A stretch of 64,000 bases of DNA, from NCBI GenBank assembly GCA_004764695.1, contig SMSO01000032.1, positions 6,344,668 through 6,408,667 of the forward strand, read 5' to 3'. Position 1 is the first letter of the stretch, and each line of letters opens with the position of its first letter. A model generated the notes under the pieces. It was not told the origin of the DNA, searched no databases, and saw only the letters and a program-made list of their open reading frames with translations. Shown one piece after another: positions 9,054-20,356 of this stretch. Origin of the DNA: Schizochytrium sp. TIO01. Its lineage: Eukaryota > Sar > Bigyra > Thraustochytrida > Thraustochytriidae. The position numbers were made by a program, and so were the translations under genes.

Positions 9054-10481
9054 TCACATACAAGTCTCATCGTCATGCGACTCACAAAAGGTCCAAGACA
9101 AAATGTCATGCGATGCCCATGACCGGCCAGTAGAGGAAGTAAACCCTACGAGTGCTTGGTTCTCATCCAAAGCGAGCATCGTGCTTAAATTTACGGGTGT
9201 AGCGACCAAGGGCTCAGTAGAGTTATCCATAAAGATAGCCATAGTGCCAAGCCGGTACCCTTCCCCATTATCTTTTAAGAAGGCAGTGGTTACCGAGGTA
9301 ACGTGAAAATAAGCAACCAGATCAAGATTCAGAAAAGGGTAGTACACTACTCGAGCGCTATGGATCTGCCCATCTGCGAGAGGGTAGGGCTGCGGAATGT
9401 GAAGTTGCTGGTCTTCCAAAGGCTGCAACTCCCCAGTTGGACCTGACGCAAATATTGTAACATGATCTTCGAATGAGTCACCTCGATCTGGGTTATACCA
9501 AATGTCAAATTCAACAGCAACAGCATTTTCAAGCCCACCAAAGCCTAGCTCTGCACCACCCCGACCTAGTGCATTCCGGGTGTTACTATCGGTTTGCATA
9601 ACAAAGGCAAAGCCGTCTCCGCCGTGAACTGAACAAGATTCATATCTCTTTGAGGAGAAACTTGCATCACGAACAATTGAACAAGCACGTGAAAGGTCAC
9701 TGACCTGAAATGTGAATTTAGTGCTGAAGCCCTGCAGCACATTAGCCTCTTCTTTCCTCCAAACAGATCCAATCTGGTACGGCTGTGAGCTTGTTAACCT
9801 AAGTCGTACTGAACAGTCGTTTTCCTCAAGATCCCTGAATCCGCCGAAGAAATAATCATCACGATGTCCGATTGAGGCCAAATTTGTTTCTAAATCATAC
9901 GCATCAGCTCGCTTCGCAGTATCTATACGCATATCTCGCACATCTTCAACAGTTTCCGTCAACAAATGCAAATTTGTTGCTGGTGACGTTCGTCCGTGAC
10001 GAGGCTGGTAGCCGTAGGCTGGCTGACTCTGGTCTGCAGGGTCGTCTTTCTCCTCACAACTGCTCGTAATGGCATCGCCGTTGAATTCGAGGCCGTCCGT
10101 CTGATTAAAGTCTGCATACTGAAAACCAAATGCATTTGCTTCTCCTACCAAATGACTCCAGACGGCTATAATCAAGAAAACCATGAATACCTGAATATTA
10201 TGTGATCTTTGCACGCGAATCCTTAGAGATTTGTCAGTTCTGCAAGACCTGTCAAGATATTGACAAGAGGACGATTTGAATCCCTCAGTGAATTGCTTTT
10301 TCCTCTTCTTTATTTCCAAATCATTGCTCTGCGGCAACCAACTATCACGAGGTATCGTCATCTCCTCAGGATGCCTTTCTCTCTTGTGCCTTCTCCATCT
10401 TCGTACATCTTGTGAGCTTTCTTGACGCCGACTACTCTTCCTCTCTCTCGGATTTCGTGAGGGAGACAATGTGTTATCCAT
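9054..10481 (-). CDS. L-type (legume-like) lectin domain protein
   Basis: The full frame gives 475 residues. A very basic polar N-terminus of about 95 residues precedes a hydrophobic segment at about 97-112. The rest is an L-type lectin beta-sandwich: FGFQYADF near 118-125 opens the domain, GGDGFAFVMQ is the core strand with the carbohydrate-site Asp, then ALGRGGAELGFGGL, VAVEFDIWYN, and finally GFTSSTG...SHDILSWTF. L-type lectins of the secretory pathway bind high-mannose glycans in a calcium-dependent way. An acidic insert of roughly 80 residues (about 140-215) interrupts the early part of the domain. The start is uncertain: ATG at 10481 gives a type II membrane protein, while the in-frame ATG at codon 100 (10184-10182) would give a clean signal peptide ending GEANA. 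No C-terminal membrane anchor is seen in this frame. Confidence 0.8.
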   Translation of the reverse strand: MDNTLSPSRNPRERKSSRRQESSQDVRRWRRHKRERHPEEMTIPRDSWLPQSNDLEIKKRKKQFTEGFKSSSCQYLDRSCRTDKSLRIRVQRSHNIQVFMVFLIIAVWSHLVGEANAFGFQYADFNQTDGLEFNGDAITSSCEEKDDPADQSQPAYGYQPRHGRTSPATNLHLLTETVEDVRDMRIDTAKRADAYDLETNLASIGHRDDYFFGGFRDLEENDCSVRLRLTSSQPYQIGSVWRKEEANVLQGFSTKFTFQVSDLSRACSIVRDASFSSKRYESCSVHGGDGFAFVMQTDSNTRNALGRGGAELGFGGLENAVAVEFDIWYNPDRGDSFEDHVTIFASGPTGELQPLEDQQLHIPQPYPLADGQIHSARVVYYPFLNLDLVAYFHVTSVTTAFLKDNGEGYRLGTMAIFMDNSTEPLVATPVNLSTMLALDENQALVGFTSSTGRSWASHDILSWTFCESHDDETCM

Positions 10482-11458
10482 GTTGACGTATACTGCAAAA
10501 GGATCTACTTGGCTGCCAAAATACTAGTTGACGAACGCTGGATCGAGCGAGCGGTCGAGCCGCACCGTAACAGTCCAGCTGGCCTGCACGCAGGCTAGGG
10601 AGCTGCCGAGCCTCTTCTTTGTTACGCCTAGTGAATGATGGGATTGGGAAAATAGGGTCTTTAGTATTGAGTCACTCAATCGTTGGGACTGACCGTTGAA
10701 AGGAAGTGACGCCTTTATTTTTTATTCGATGTAGGCCTAGGTCTATCATTATTATCATTATTAGTAATTCATTCACTAAAAAATAAAAATAAATTAAATT
10801 AAAAATTGTAGATCTAAGAGTGCTGCTTGGCAATATTGTGAGCATGTTGATTTATTTGCATAATGTTAGCCAGGAAGCAAGTTGCACGAAATAATCAGTC
10901 ATGTTTTCTCGTGGTCTTAAAAGTCTCTTGAGTATTTCTACCCAAGCAGTATTATACCTTTAGGAAATGAAGAGCCAAGTCGATAGTTCTGCGTAGCTAG
11001 GATAACCTGTACTTGGGAAACCTAAGCCATTATAGATCCTTCTCAACAATGAGTTTCAAATAGCGAGTTCTGAGATGGGATTGAAGATGATCAGTGATTG
11101 ATAAGAAATTGGAGGGAAAAACAAAAAAAAGCAAATTGGTTCTTTCAGAGAAGTAGTAGATGAAACTTAGAAACGATGGTAGAAGAAATACGCAGATTCT
11201 AATACGACAACGAGAAGGATGGAAAATACCTGTGCAGGATGCATATACTGGGCTAGGATGAAGCTGTAAAGGCGCAATTCAGTCGTACGGATGTGACAGA
11301 GACGCGAGACAAATGGGTTTTGGTCATAGGGAAGCAGAATAATGCAGGGAGTATGGTGCGTTAAACGAGTATAAGATGGGAAACTTCGAAAAAGGGAAAG
11401 AGTAACAACGACAACAACAAAAAAACTGAATGTAAGATGGCTGCCACTATTTTTACTT
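10482..11458. other. Intergenic region
   Basis: About 980 bases between the lectin start and the CCT7 stop, both on the minus strand. The part near 10500-10700 is the probable lectin promoter. At 10745-10810 it becomes very AT-rich (ATTATTATC and AAATAAAAATAAATTAAATT runs). No open frame with protein-like features and no RNA gene was recognised. Confidence 0.5.
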
Positions 11459-13216
11459 TTACTTGCCACCACGGCCCTTCATCATGCGAACACCACGGCC
11501 GCCCATGGCGGCACCCATACCCTTGAGGCCCTGGCCACCCATAGCCTGTGACATGGGCATGCCACCACCGCGGCCGCCCATCTGGCCACGCTGCTGCATC
11601 TGTGCCTGCTCGGACTGGGGATTGCGGACAGTCTCGTCAACAGAGAGAATTAGGCAAGCTGCCTCTGCGGCAGATGCAATGGAGTTGATCTTGTTGGCTG
11701 CAGGCTCCCAAACACCAGACTTGAAGGTATCGCAGATGCCAGCCTTGTTCACATCAACACCAAACCAGAGACCCTCCTCAGGCTCCTCAAAGTGCTTCTT
11801 GCGGAGCTGGTTGAGGATGTCTGTCGAGTCAAGACCAGCGTTGTCACAGAGCTGGCGAGGGATCTTCTCCAAGGCCTTGGCAAATGCAGTCATCACAAGC
11901 TGCTGTTTACCCTCAATAGTACGTGCCTTAGCGCGAAGGTATCTAGACAACTCCATCTCGACGGCACCACCACCAGCGACGACGCTAGAGTTCTCCATGG
12001 TGCGCTTGACAACCATGAGAGCATCGTGGAGGGAACGGTGAGCCTCCTCGACAAACTGCTCAGATCCTCCGCGGATTACAATGGTGCAAGAGGTTGTGGT
12101 CGGGCACTCAGTGAAGTAGTTAAAGCGCTCACCACCAACCTGCTTCTCCTCAAAGATACCGCAGGTACCAATAGAAGATTCAGGAATGTCGTTGGTGCTG
12201 GTGAGCATCTTAGCGCCAGTAGCACGAGCCACGCGGTCCATGTCGTCCTCGCCAACGCGACCGGCGCAGAACATGTTGCGATCAGCAAAGTACTGTGTTG
12301 CCAAATCACCAATAGGGAGCTTAGACAAAATCACATTGGCTCCGCATTGCACGCACTGGTCAAGCTTGTCATAGATAATCTTCCACTCGGCATCAACGAT
12401 GCTCTGATACAATGCAGGGTCCTCGATGCGGACCTCAGCGTTCTCCTTCTCGCTCTTAAGCTCAAGCTCTACATTCAGCAGGAGGACCTTGGGGTTCACA
12501 ATGTGCTTGGGCTGCTGCTCGAATCCTGCGTAGGAGAAGGTCTTCTTAAAGGCCACACCACGTACGAGGTGGGACTCCTTCACGGATCCACCAGTGATCT
12601 TCTTGATACCCACGTGCTTGAGGTCAAGGTCGCCCTTCTGCAGCAGACCGACAGCATCCACGGCCATCGGGGCGAAAAGAGACTTGTACGCACAGATGAG
12701 CTTCGAGTTAAGTGCGGTGCCAGCAACACGCTCAAGGAGCAGGCGAGCTGCATCTTCAGCCTCCTCCTTGAGGTCTGCAACGCCAACCTTGAGCTGTTGA
12801 AGACGCTCCACGGCCAACAGAGCAGCCTCGCGGTAACCAGCAATGAGAATCTGAGGGTGCACGCCGTCCTCAAGGAAGGGCTTGCACTCGTTAAGGAGCT
12901 CGCAGGCAATGAGGGTAACGCTGGTGGTACCGTCACCAACTTCAACGTCCTGGGACTTGGCAATATCTACGAGAGCGCGAGCAGCAGGGTGAACAATATC
13001 CAAAAGCTTGAGGATCTCTGCACCGTCGTTGCTAATAGTGGCCTTGCCAAGGCCGCTGTAGAGGAGCTTGTCAGCGCCCATAGGACCAAGGGTAGTGGCA
13101 ACGATCTCACCAACAGCGTAGCATGCATTGATGTTGGAGATCAGCTGCGCGGTACCCTGGGAGGTGTCAGTGCCCTCGCGAAGGAGAATAATGCTAGGTT
13201 GCATGAAGTGCGACAT
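11459..13216 (-). CDS. CCT7: T-complex protein 1 subunit eta
   Basis: The protein is 585 residues, group II cytosolic chaperonin. The N-terminus [17 protein letters not shown] is the eta-subunit signature. The nucleotide-binding motifs follow in order: [22 protein letters not shown], then AEVGDGTTS-like [14 protein letters not shown] near 90-103. Eta-specific blocks [17 protein letters not shown] and [17 protein letters not shown] are present, with [17 protein letters not shown] and PRQLCDNAG toward the C-terminus. CCT7 is one of eight subunits of the TRiC ring that folds actin, tubulin and WD proteins. The C-terminal tail is about 40 residues longer than usual and is Gly/Met-rich ([21 protein letters not shown]). 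Codon third positions are strongly C/G-biased, as expected for high expression. The same bias opens a 1.5-kb antisense frame that is not a gene. Confidence 0.98.
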   Translation of the reverse strand: MSHFMQPSIILLREGTDTSQGTAQLISNINACYAVGEIVATTLGPMGADKLLYSGLGKATISNDGAEILKLLDIVHPAARALVDIAKSQDVEVGDGTTSVTLIACELLNECKPFLEDGVHPQILIAGYREAALLAVERLQQLKVGVADLKEEAEDAARLLLERVAGTALNSKLICAYKSLFAPMAVDAVGLLQKGDLDLKHVGIKKITGGSVKESHLVRGVAFKKTFSYAGFEQQPKHIVNPKVLLLNVELELKSEKENAEVRIEDPALYQSIVDAEWKIIYDKLDQCVQCGANVILSKLPIGDLATQYFADRNMFCAGRVGEDDMDRVARATGAKMLTSTNDIPESSIGTCGIFEEKQVGGERFNYFTECPTTTSCTIVIRGGSEQFVEEAHRSLHDALMVVKRTMENSSVVAGGGAVEMELSRYLRAKARTIEGKQQLVMTAFAKALEKIPRQLCDNAGLDSTDILNQLRKKHFEEPEEGLWFGVDVNKAGICDTFKSGVWEPAANKINSIASAAEAACLILSVDETVRNPQSEQAQMQQRGQMGGRGGGMPMSQAMGGQGLKGMGAAMGGRGVRMMKGRGGK

Positions 13217-14033
13217 CCTGTTTGTTTTTTTATTCGTGCGCGGAGGTGTCTAACTCAGCTCTGTGCTATGTGCAGACAAATAAAATCGAAGTGCAAACCT
13301 GGGATCCTAGTTTGCTATTAGAAGAATCCAAAGTTCTTCTTCGCTCGTTCCTGTGAACGTTGGAAATCCAATCGCAGGCCCAAAAGTACGTCAAACAGAA
13401 ACCGGAGAAGACAAAGTTCATAGCAAGATATGGTGAAATAGTAAACCACCCGCCATATTGCAAAACAAAAAATATCAATGAGGGAGCCATCAACGAATCA
13501 ACGAATCGATCCATGAGGAGAAGCGCAGCACGTTATTGATAACACCGTTAGATAGGATAGTGCACGTATTGCCAACACGTCACCATTCCACGGTAGATCA
13601 GGAAATCCCCAAATAAACCGAAAGAAAAATTATAGAAATAAGCAGGCAGAAAAAGAAGTTCGCCAAACGGCCGGTAGAAGAAACCCGTCGCCGCCAAGAC
13701 CGGTCGAAGGAGCCAGATAAATTCGCATTCTCGTTAGTCTTACATTCTCTCCCCATAACTCGTACTCGACCGTCACTCTTCCTCAGCTCTTCCAAGCCTT
13801 TCTCGCCACCGCCGTTGCTGCCATCGAAAAGAAGGATCTCATCGATTTTCCCCGTTTGAACACCATTGGGATGGATGCAACAGCTGATGATCAATCCGGG
13901 CCCGCCGCCAGGCTTCGCAGAGGGAACAGCTCCGATGATCCTGCAAGCATACCCGCCAGCACCGTCTCCACCAACTCAACGCACCTCTTGCCGCGCGAAC
14001 GGACTCTGCGCAGGCACGAACGATCGAAGTAAA

Positions 14034-14072
14034 ATCGATTGATTGATTGATTGAATGATTGATCGATTGACT
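14034..14072. repeat. (GATT)n microsatellite
   Basis: A run of GATTGATTGATT units with GAATGATT and GATCGATT variants, lying in intergenic DNA. It is the same unit type as the one at 51820-51890. Confidence 0.85.
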
Positions 14073-17000
14073 GTCAATGATTAATTCTTTCTCGATCGAG
14101 GCCCTTTTTTGCCCATAATGTTTTCGATATGGTATCTGTTGTCCTACTATTTCTAAAGGGTTTTTGACGGTGCTGATGTTGATTATGATCATGATTGGGA
14201 TGCTAACTTCGTCATTCTTTCTTCAGAAGTGCCATTGGGCCCAAGAGCGTTGGAATTTTAACTGTTTGGCGGCGCAAAGGTCCACCGCAGACCCTGTTGA
14301 GGCCTGTATATCCGCCCTGAGCCGGGTTCTGTTGGCTGATTTCTTGCTGTTAGAGCCCTTGTTCTTGCTTGCTTTGGGGCGCCGATGGTTTTCAACCGCC
14401 GCTGCTCGGCCGTTCCCGAAGGTCCACGAATCCAGTACCTTCGAGGATATCCTGGATTTGGAGGATTCCAGGGAAGGTGAAGAATATGCTACAAAATAGA
14501 GGATATCCTGGCTGTTGAAATCCCAAAAGACGTTGGGTGGAGGTATATTAGCAGGAACAGGAGTATATGGGAGTAAGGTAGAATCTACTGCAGTGTAAAT
14601 GGCGGGTAGGATGCGCGAGGTCAGCTGGTAGGGAATAGCGCAGAATGGAGGACACAAGAGGTATTAGGGGATACCTAGCTATGGTACGTGCAGAAGCGAA
14701 GAGATAATGTTGAACTTGGGATGAACTTCAGGAAACTTGAATCCTTGCAACGTTCGATGCGCATTCCTAGATGATGAATGTACATACAGCAGGAGTGATC
14801 ATTCTGCACGGATAAAATGGATAAAGAATCAGCTTTAATTTACAATATCCATAGTTTACTGCTGGAGGTGTCGTTAGCACAGAGTCGTTCTTACAGTTGG
14901 TAACTCCAACACAAGGTATGCGAACTAGCTTCGTGAGTGCGCACCTACCTACTTACCGCCATGAGCTAACTAGGTAGGCACTACAATGACGCATTGACGT
15001 ATCACTCATTGAATTGTTGTGAGGGTGAGTTTATTGGTATTTTCGAAAGTCAAAAAAAAAAGTGAAGGACATTTAGCTCGATCTTAAAATTAATTTTGAA
15101 GGACTTCCGCAAAGACAAATTGATACCATGATCTCATCTTCTTTAAATCGTGATCAGCAGTATTACTTTGGAGTTCCTCCTAGTAAAAGAATTACAGGAA
15201 TAGCGTCTGACTGGTGAGAGATGTTGAAAACGAATTTGAAGAAAGTAAAGCATATTTGCTTTTTAGTTTCTGACTCACTCAGGAGCTGTTTCTTTGTGAG
15301 TCACTGGAATGTTGAAAAGACTAGAATTCTCTGCGAAGCCTCTCCCATATTACTTGAACAAGCATGCTACTTATGGTTATCTTTTCTACCATATTCTGGG
15401 TGTTCATTAAAGTAGTAGTCCCACGAATACAACTTTCGAGGTAATTATTTCCCTCTTTTGTTGCAATGAATCAACAATTTTAAATTCGATGCTAAAGCAA
15501 CTCGTGCAGAACATATGTAGACATGAAGCAAGAACTTATATATTGCTCTAGAGCACTAAAAGTGGGCTTGGTTTGTTTCCGAATTGGGAGGAGATGTTTC
15601 CGGTGAAACTTAGCTTAGGTCTCAACTTACAATCTCAGGCATGGTTTTTGTTTCAGCTACCTCACAAATTTGAAAATTAGTCAGCATTGGCCAACCAGGT
15701 GTATTTGATACCTGCTAATGCCATCCTTGTAGCGAGGCAAAAGAACCGAAGATTGTTCTGCTTAGACTCCGGTTTATGACCAATAGTTCTAAGCGTTTAG
15801 CCATGGTCTCGTCATAGGTATTTACAGCACGCTCTACGATTTTTGAGTGCATCACTCAAGACATATCAATGTCAATTATACAATAAAGCTATAAATCATA
15901 CTTGAGCGTAGTTTTTATCCTGGTCATGGGTTCTGTACGTACCTCCTGCAAAAGCCCTCCGTGGTTACGGGAGTAGAGGTATTTATAGTGGGAAATCCGT
16001 CGCTGAATTCATTTGCCTCGAGGTTGTCACCACATCAATGTGCTCTAATATTAACCCAACTTGTAATCATCGATGATCACCCAACATTTTGCGTTATCTA
16101 TGTACTGTGTGTATCTTGCTTTGAGAGCCTTTGGTTATGCTCTTGTCCCATGCTGTTAAGAAAGAAATGGTTTGAAGCAGTGTCATAGACACCTCCGCTC
16201 TTGTGAATTGCATGTTGTCATATCTTTACCCCTTAAAGGCAATGTTATGTTCTAGAGTTGGCCATTTGCAAGGTACTGCATCGTTCCTCGTTGACTGCTT
16301 CCGTGCTATAAGAATTATGCTATCAATTGAAGCAAATAGATTTGCCACAATTCTGGCGATATAAAGGAAGTACAGTCAATTTAGAGATTCTCCTAAACCC
16401 GAAGAAGAGGGGGCGACAATAGTTTAGTTGCAATTACCACCAAGGAAATCTTCAGAGCCCAGCCACTTTCTAGTTCTGCTATCAGTACTAACGAATAGCA
16501 TAGTAGGTATTAGGAGTGTCTAGAGAAACGACACGCATTAATTATAATCAAGGTTCAATTTGAAGCACCTCATACTTTTAAATTGGGGGCTGTGCGTCGA
16601 GACGGGCTCGTCATGAGAGGAGACCAGGTAAGGGGCTAAACTAAACCATACCTCCATGTGTGATTGCATCGTAAACAGCTACCTCGTACTATCAGTGTCC
16701 AGGTTCTTGAAGAAAATCAACAACTTGATTATTGGGGACGAAGGTCAGCAGAATTTGCACAAGTTGAATCCTCAAAACTTTCCTAATCAAAACAACAGTA
16801 AGCTAGCAACTTTAAGTGTGCAACTCTCAAGAGTCGATTAATAGGTGTCTGGTATCATACTTGTGCCGTGGAGGACTCCGACTCGTTCGCCATGTAATTC
16901 CGAGGTCGTTGCATCGCGTGCCGCCCGACGTCCTTCCCGAAAAGCTTGCACGCGCGGGTTGTGCTGCCATACGAAGTGAACGCACCTGTGACACGAATAT

Positions 17001-18300
17001 AGAAACGTCACAAGCCCTAAACTTGTGTGAAGGAATGAGACGACAGCTAATCGCCCTCACCACGGCGGTGGCAAAACTCTTGGTCGGTCGCCGTTCTTTG
17101 TGAATAGTCTAGCTAGCTAGTGGTGGAAGAGTATCTTGAGTTGTCATCGGGCCTCAGAGTTTGATATCTAAGCATGCCTGGGTGTGTACCTTTTTTCACT
17201 CTCGATTTCTGGTGGGCTCGCGAGTTGTGAAGATTTGGAAGGTGTAGTCCGCTCACTTTTATCGACAATAACAAGCTGTTCATCTGTTTATAGGTAGGAG
17301 TGCTATTATTAGACTCTCTGCCAGATCATGTTCTGCATGGTGTGCACAGTTGAAAATTTACAAATGACTCTAATATCTAGATACCAGACAGTAACTCTTA
17401 AAAGCTTCTAGATCGTGTAGGCCGACTTGGTGAGAAGTAATACTCTTCTCAGCAATAAGCTTGATTGCAGAGAAATTCTGTTTTTCTTTTTTCCATTCCT
17501 CGCCACAAGACAAGTGGGGGATTTTCCTATCAGTGCAGCTCGCCCTGTGTTATTGTTGGATGATGTTCGCTCAAATTATATCTTCGAGCCTTTAGCCAAA
17601 ATCAGGCATACTTGAAGTTAGCAACTCCTGAAAGCTCTTGTTTTCATTTAAAATCTAACGATAAGTTTGGCACGCTTGAAGTTCAAATGAGCGAACTGCG
17701 CACTCAATCAAGCTGAAGCACACCTAGTTAATGGTTCGTTCTACCGTGCACAACTTTGAAACCATAATACCATCAGTACTACACTCAATCGCTTACTCAT
17801 TTTGAGATGCTCTGTAAACTCAGCAATTGTCCCAGAATCAACTCATGAAATAAAAAAGGGCACTTTATTCTACTATCTAGTACTAGATCGGGATGTGATA
17901 CAATTTAATTGTTTTTGACACTGGATCTACAACTACCTACCAATACATGCGATGTATGAGAAGCAAAATCTCCAATTTAGTAGTTGTTGACGTCGGCTTA
18001 TGCAGATCTAAGTAGATCTTTTCCCTGTTCCGCTTGCTTTTAGGCTCTCTCAATGTTTGAGCTAGCCGAATGACTATTACCAATAGTACCAAGTCCACGA
18101 TCGCAAATCTATCGAAAATTACTCAATCTTCTTCAACAATCATGAGTTACAGGCCGATTAATTCACACTACTATTATTGTCGAGGTTTCTTAATTATCGA
18201 CCAAATATCCTCCACGCTGGGGTGTCCGAGACCCTCCAAGCATCCGTCACCTCCCGTGGTGGCTGCTAAAGCGCTCTCCCAAGATCTTTGCCACTTCTAA

Positions 18301-18484
18301 ATCACTCACTCGCTCGCTCACTCACCTTTGAGCTACTTATAGAACCACCACTCCCAGGCAGAAAGAATTGGCGATCTCTTGACAACCTTTCGAGTGGGCG
18401 AGCTACCCCAAGATAAACAAAGCGAGCGAGTGAACGAGCGAGTGAGCGGACGAGCGAGTGAGAGAATGATTGAGTGAGCGAGAG
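18301..18484. repeat. Inverted tetranucleotide foldback
   Basis: The left arm (about 18301-18325) is built of CACT/CGCT units (TCACTCACTCGCTCGCTCAC). The right arm (about 18420-18484) is the complementary type, GCGAGCGAGTGAACGAGCG and onward through GTGAGTGAGCGAGAG. About 95 unrelated bases lie between. The arms can pair imperfectly into a long hairpin. Both arms are simple-repeat derived, so this may be chance slippage rather than an element. Confidence 0.6.
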
Positions 18485-20356
18485 ACCGCTAGGAACCAAC
18501 GCTAATGAACAAACATAGGGAATTATGGATGCATTGCATTGCATTTCTTTTTATTTCTCCATGCTCTTTTAATGATAATAATCCTTGGCCATTTTCATTC
18601 GCAGGATATCTAAAACAAAGGTCTTCAGGACTTCAATAACTATTATAGGCAGAACTTCTCGCCAAGACAACGAGCGCCTAAAATCCGAATCGCTACTAGG
18701 CTTTTTCTTTTTTCTTTTTTTAAAATCAGTGACTAACCTGGTAATCTTCTTGAATTTTGGTATCTTGGCATCATCGGAGTGGCGGTCTAAACAGAGTGCA
18801 CGTGGCTAGTCTGGTGCACAAAGCCGGCCTCCCGATTACAAGTTGAACTTTAATTAAGGTCGACATTGCTCCTATCACAGCGATCGCTGACGCCTTGCAT
18901 CTCAATTCTGAATGACGATAAACCTATGATTGTGATGAAATGGTCATCATAAGAGCAAACTAAGAGCCGTCAGAAGCTCCAAGTGCGTCGCGACGGCTCC
19001 CTTATCTTGAAGTCCATGGTTGTGCTGCTGCACGTGCTACCTACTAGTGTGCGCTACTGTAAGCTAAAGTAGCAGTAGCAGTAGGGTACTACAGTGACAG
19101 CGCATCTCAAAATTCCACCAGTACACGTCCGCCGCAGGTCTGGCAGAGATGTAGTCCGAGGCTCTGATGAAGCAACAGACTAACCTCGTATGATAACTGG
19201 CCTCAACGGTCGCTCAGTCTTCTCGGGAATCGTGATTTGCAAGCATCTGCACGAACTTCGTGTGGCAAGCATCTAATTATAATGAACAACTTTAAAAAAA
19301 AAGAGGAGATTCTTCTTTCTATTATTAAAATGAAAAAATACCTTTGAGTTTTACTTGCTTAAAAAAATAATGTTTTAAATAAATTCATTTTTGTTATATT
19401 CATTAGGACTACTATATCAAATTTGGTAGTACCAGTCGCGACACTTTCTATAAATTAAAATAAAAGGAAATCGTACTCAGTGTAAATGGACCCAAGGACT
19501 TGCCCACTTCTCAAGCGGTATCCAGGCCAAGACCGAGGCCGAGACTAAGCTTGGTACAACAAAGGCCAACTGCATACCATCTGACAATCATTCGGCTGCA
19601 GCTGATCATGGCTGGTGATTTTCTTCATCGCTCAAGCTTCATCTTTTCATCCTTTCACCGCGCGTCTTTACAAAACATGAATTCAGTCAATAAATATTAA
19701 AAAAAACAAAAAAACTTGAAAAAATATGGAAAAGAAAGAAAAAGACACGGATTTTCAGGATTCAATCGTTTATTTACTTCGTACTTAATCGTTTATTCAT
19801 TCGACTCATCTTTAGGCGGAAAGTAGGAAGATAAAAAGAAAGCAAGAGGTGTGCTCCATTCTTAGCCAAGACTATTGATAGTATGGAGAGGGGTGTGCGC
19901 TGTCCATCTCCAGCTGTGGTCCAGAATCATTGAGAGGGCACTGTGGGTAAATCCACATTTCTCCTCACAAAAATAATCAAATTTCTTCAGGGATATTAGG
20001 AGAGATAATCACTGTAAAAAGTTCTGGGTGGGAGTTGGTAGTGTGTATGTGAGGTAAGGTTCAAAAGATTGGTGAGGATAAGGAACAACACACTGCCACA
20101 CATTCCACTGCCACTGCACAAACGGCACGTGCAATGACACCCGAAGGGACATAAAGAGGGGGTCCAGTAGAGGAGCCCAAGATCAATCCATTTGCAAACT
20201 CCGCGTGGTCAAGACCACAGGCAATAATGCATCAAAACCGATTCTCACGCACAACAAACACTCAACGCAACAGTAGACGACGATCGTCACTGTCAGCACT
20301 TTTGTTGCCACCTTTACGTAACCAGTACAGCTTTCGTTTCACTCCCTTTTAGCACA

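Larger units (their letters stand above)
13217..20356. other. 7.1-kb stretch without a convincing gene
   Basis: The first ~300 bases should be the CCT7 promoter. A minus ATG frame at 13266-13514 (82 residues, hydrophobic middle, basic end) is the only small frame that looks at all protein-like, and it is unsupported. Frames at 13598-14657 on both strands are mutually overlapping and mostly lack ATG. From 14700 to 19900 the sequence is AT-rich with stops in all frames. It contains an inverted CCTACCTA/TAGGTAGG pair at 14944-14978, more TAGGTA-type elements (16502, 17290, 17932, 19037), and a tetranucleotide foldback at 18301-18484. The last ~450 bases, richer in CACA and ending CCTTTTAGCACA, are the likely promoter and leader of the EF-hand gene. 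No tRNA or rRNA was recognised. Confidence 0.5.

Noticed and set aside
9020-9058. A possible 39-base intron at the end of the lectin gene (GTATGT donor, TTTCAAAAG acceptor on the minus strand)
   Set aside because: The splice words are good but the intron would be very short and only adds about 20 non-descript residues. The lectin domain is already complete.
11792-13321. A 509-residue plus-strand frame antisense to CCT7
   Set aside because: It lies opposite a certain CCT7 gene whose strong C/G third-position bias removes stops on the other strand. The product is Leu/Val-rich without any family feature.
14164-14657. Frames on both strands of 111 and 144 residues
   Set aside because: They overlap each other, start at TTG codons, and have no recognisable features.
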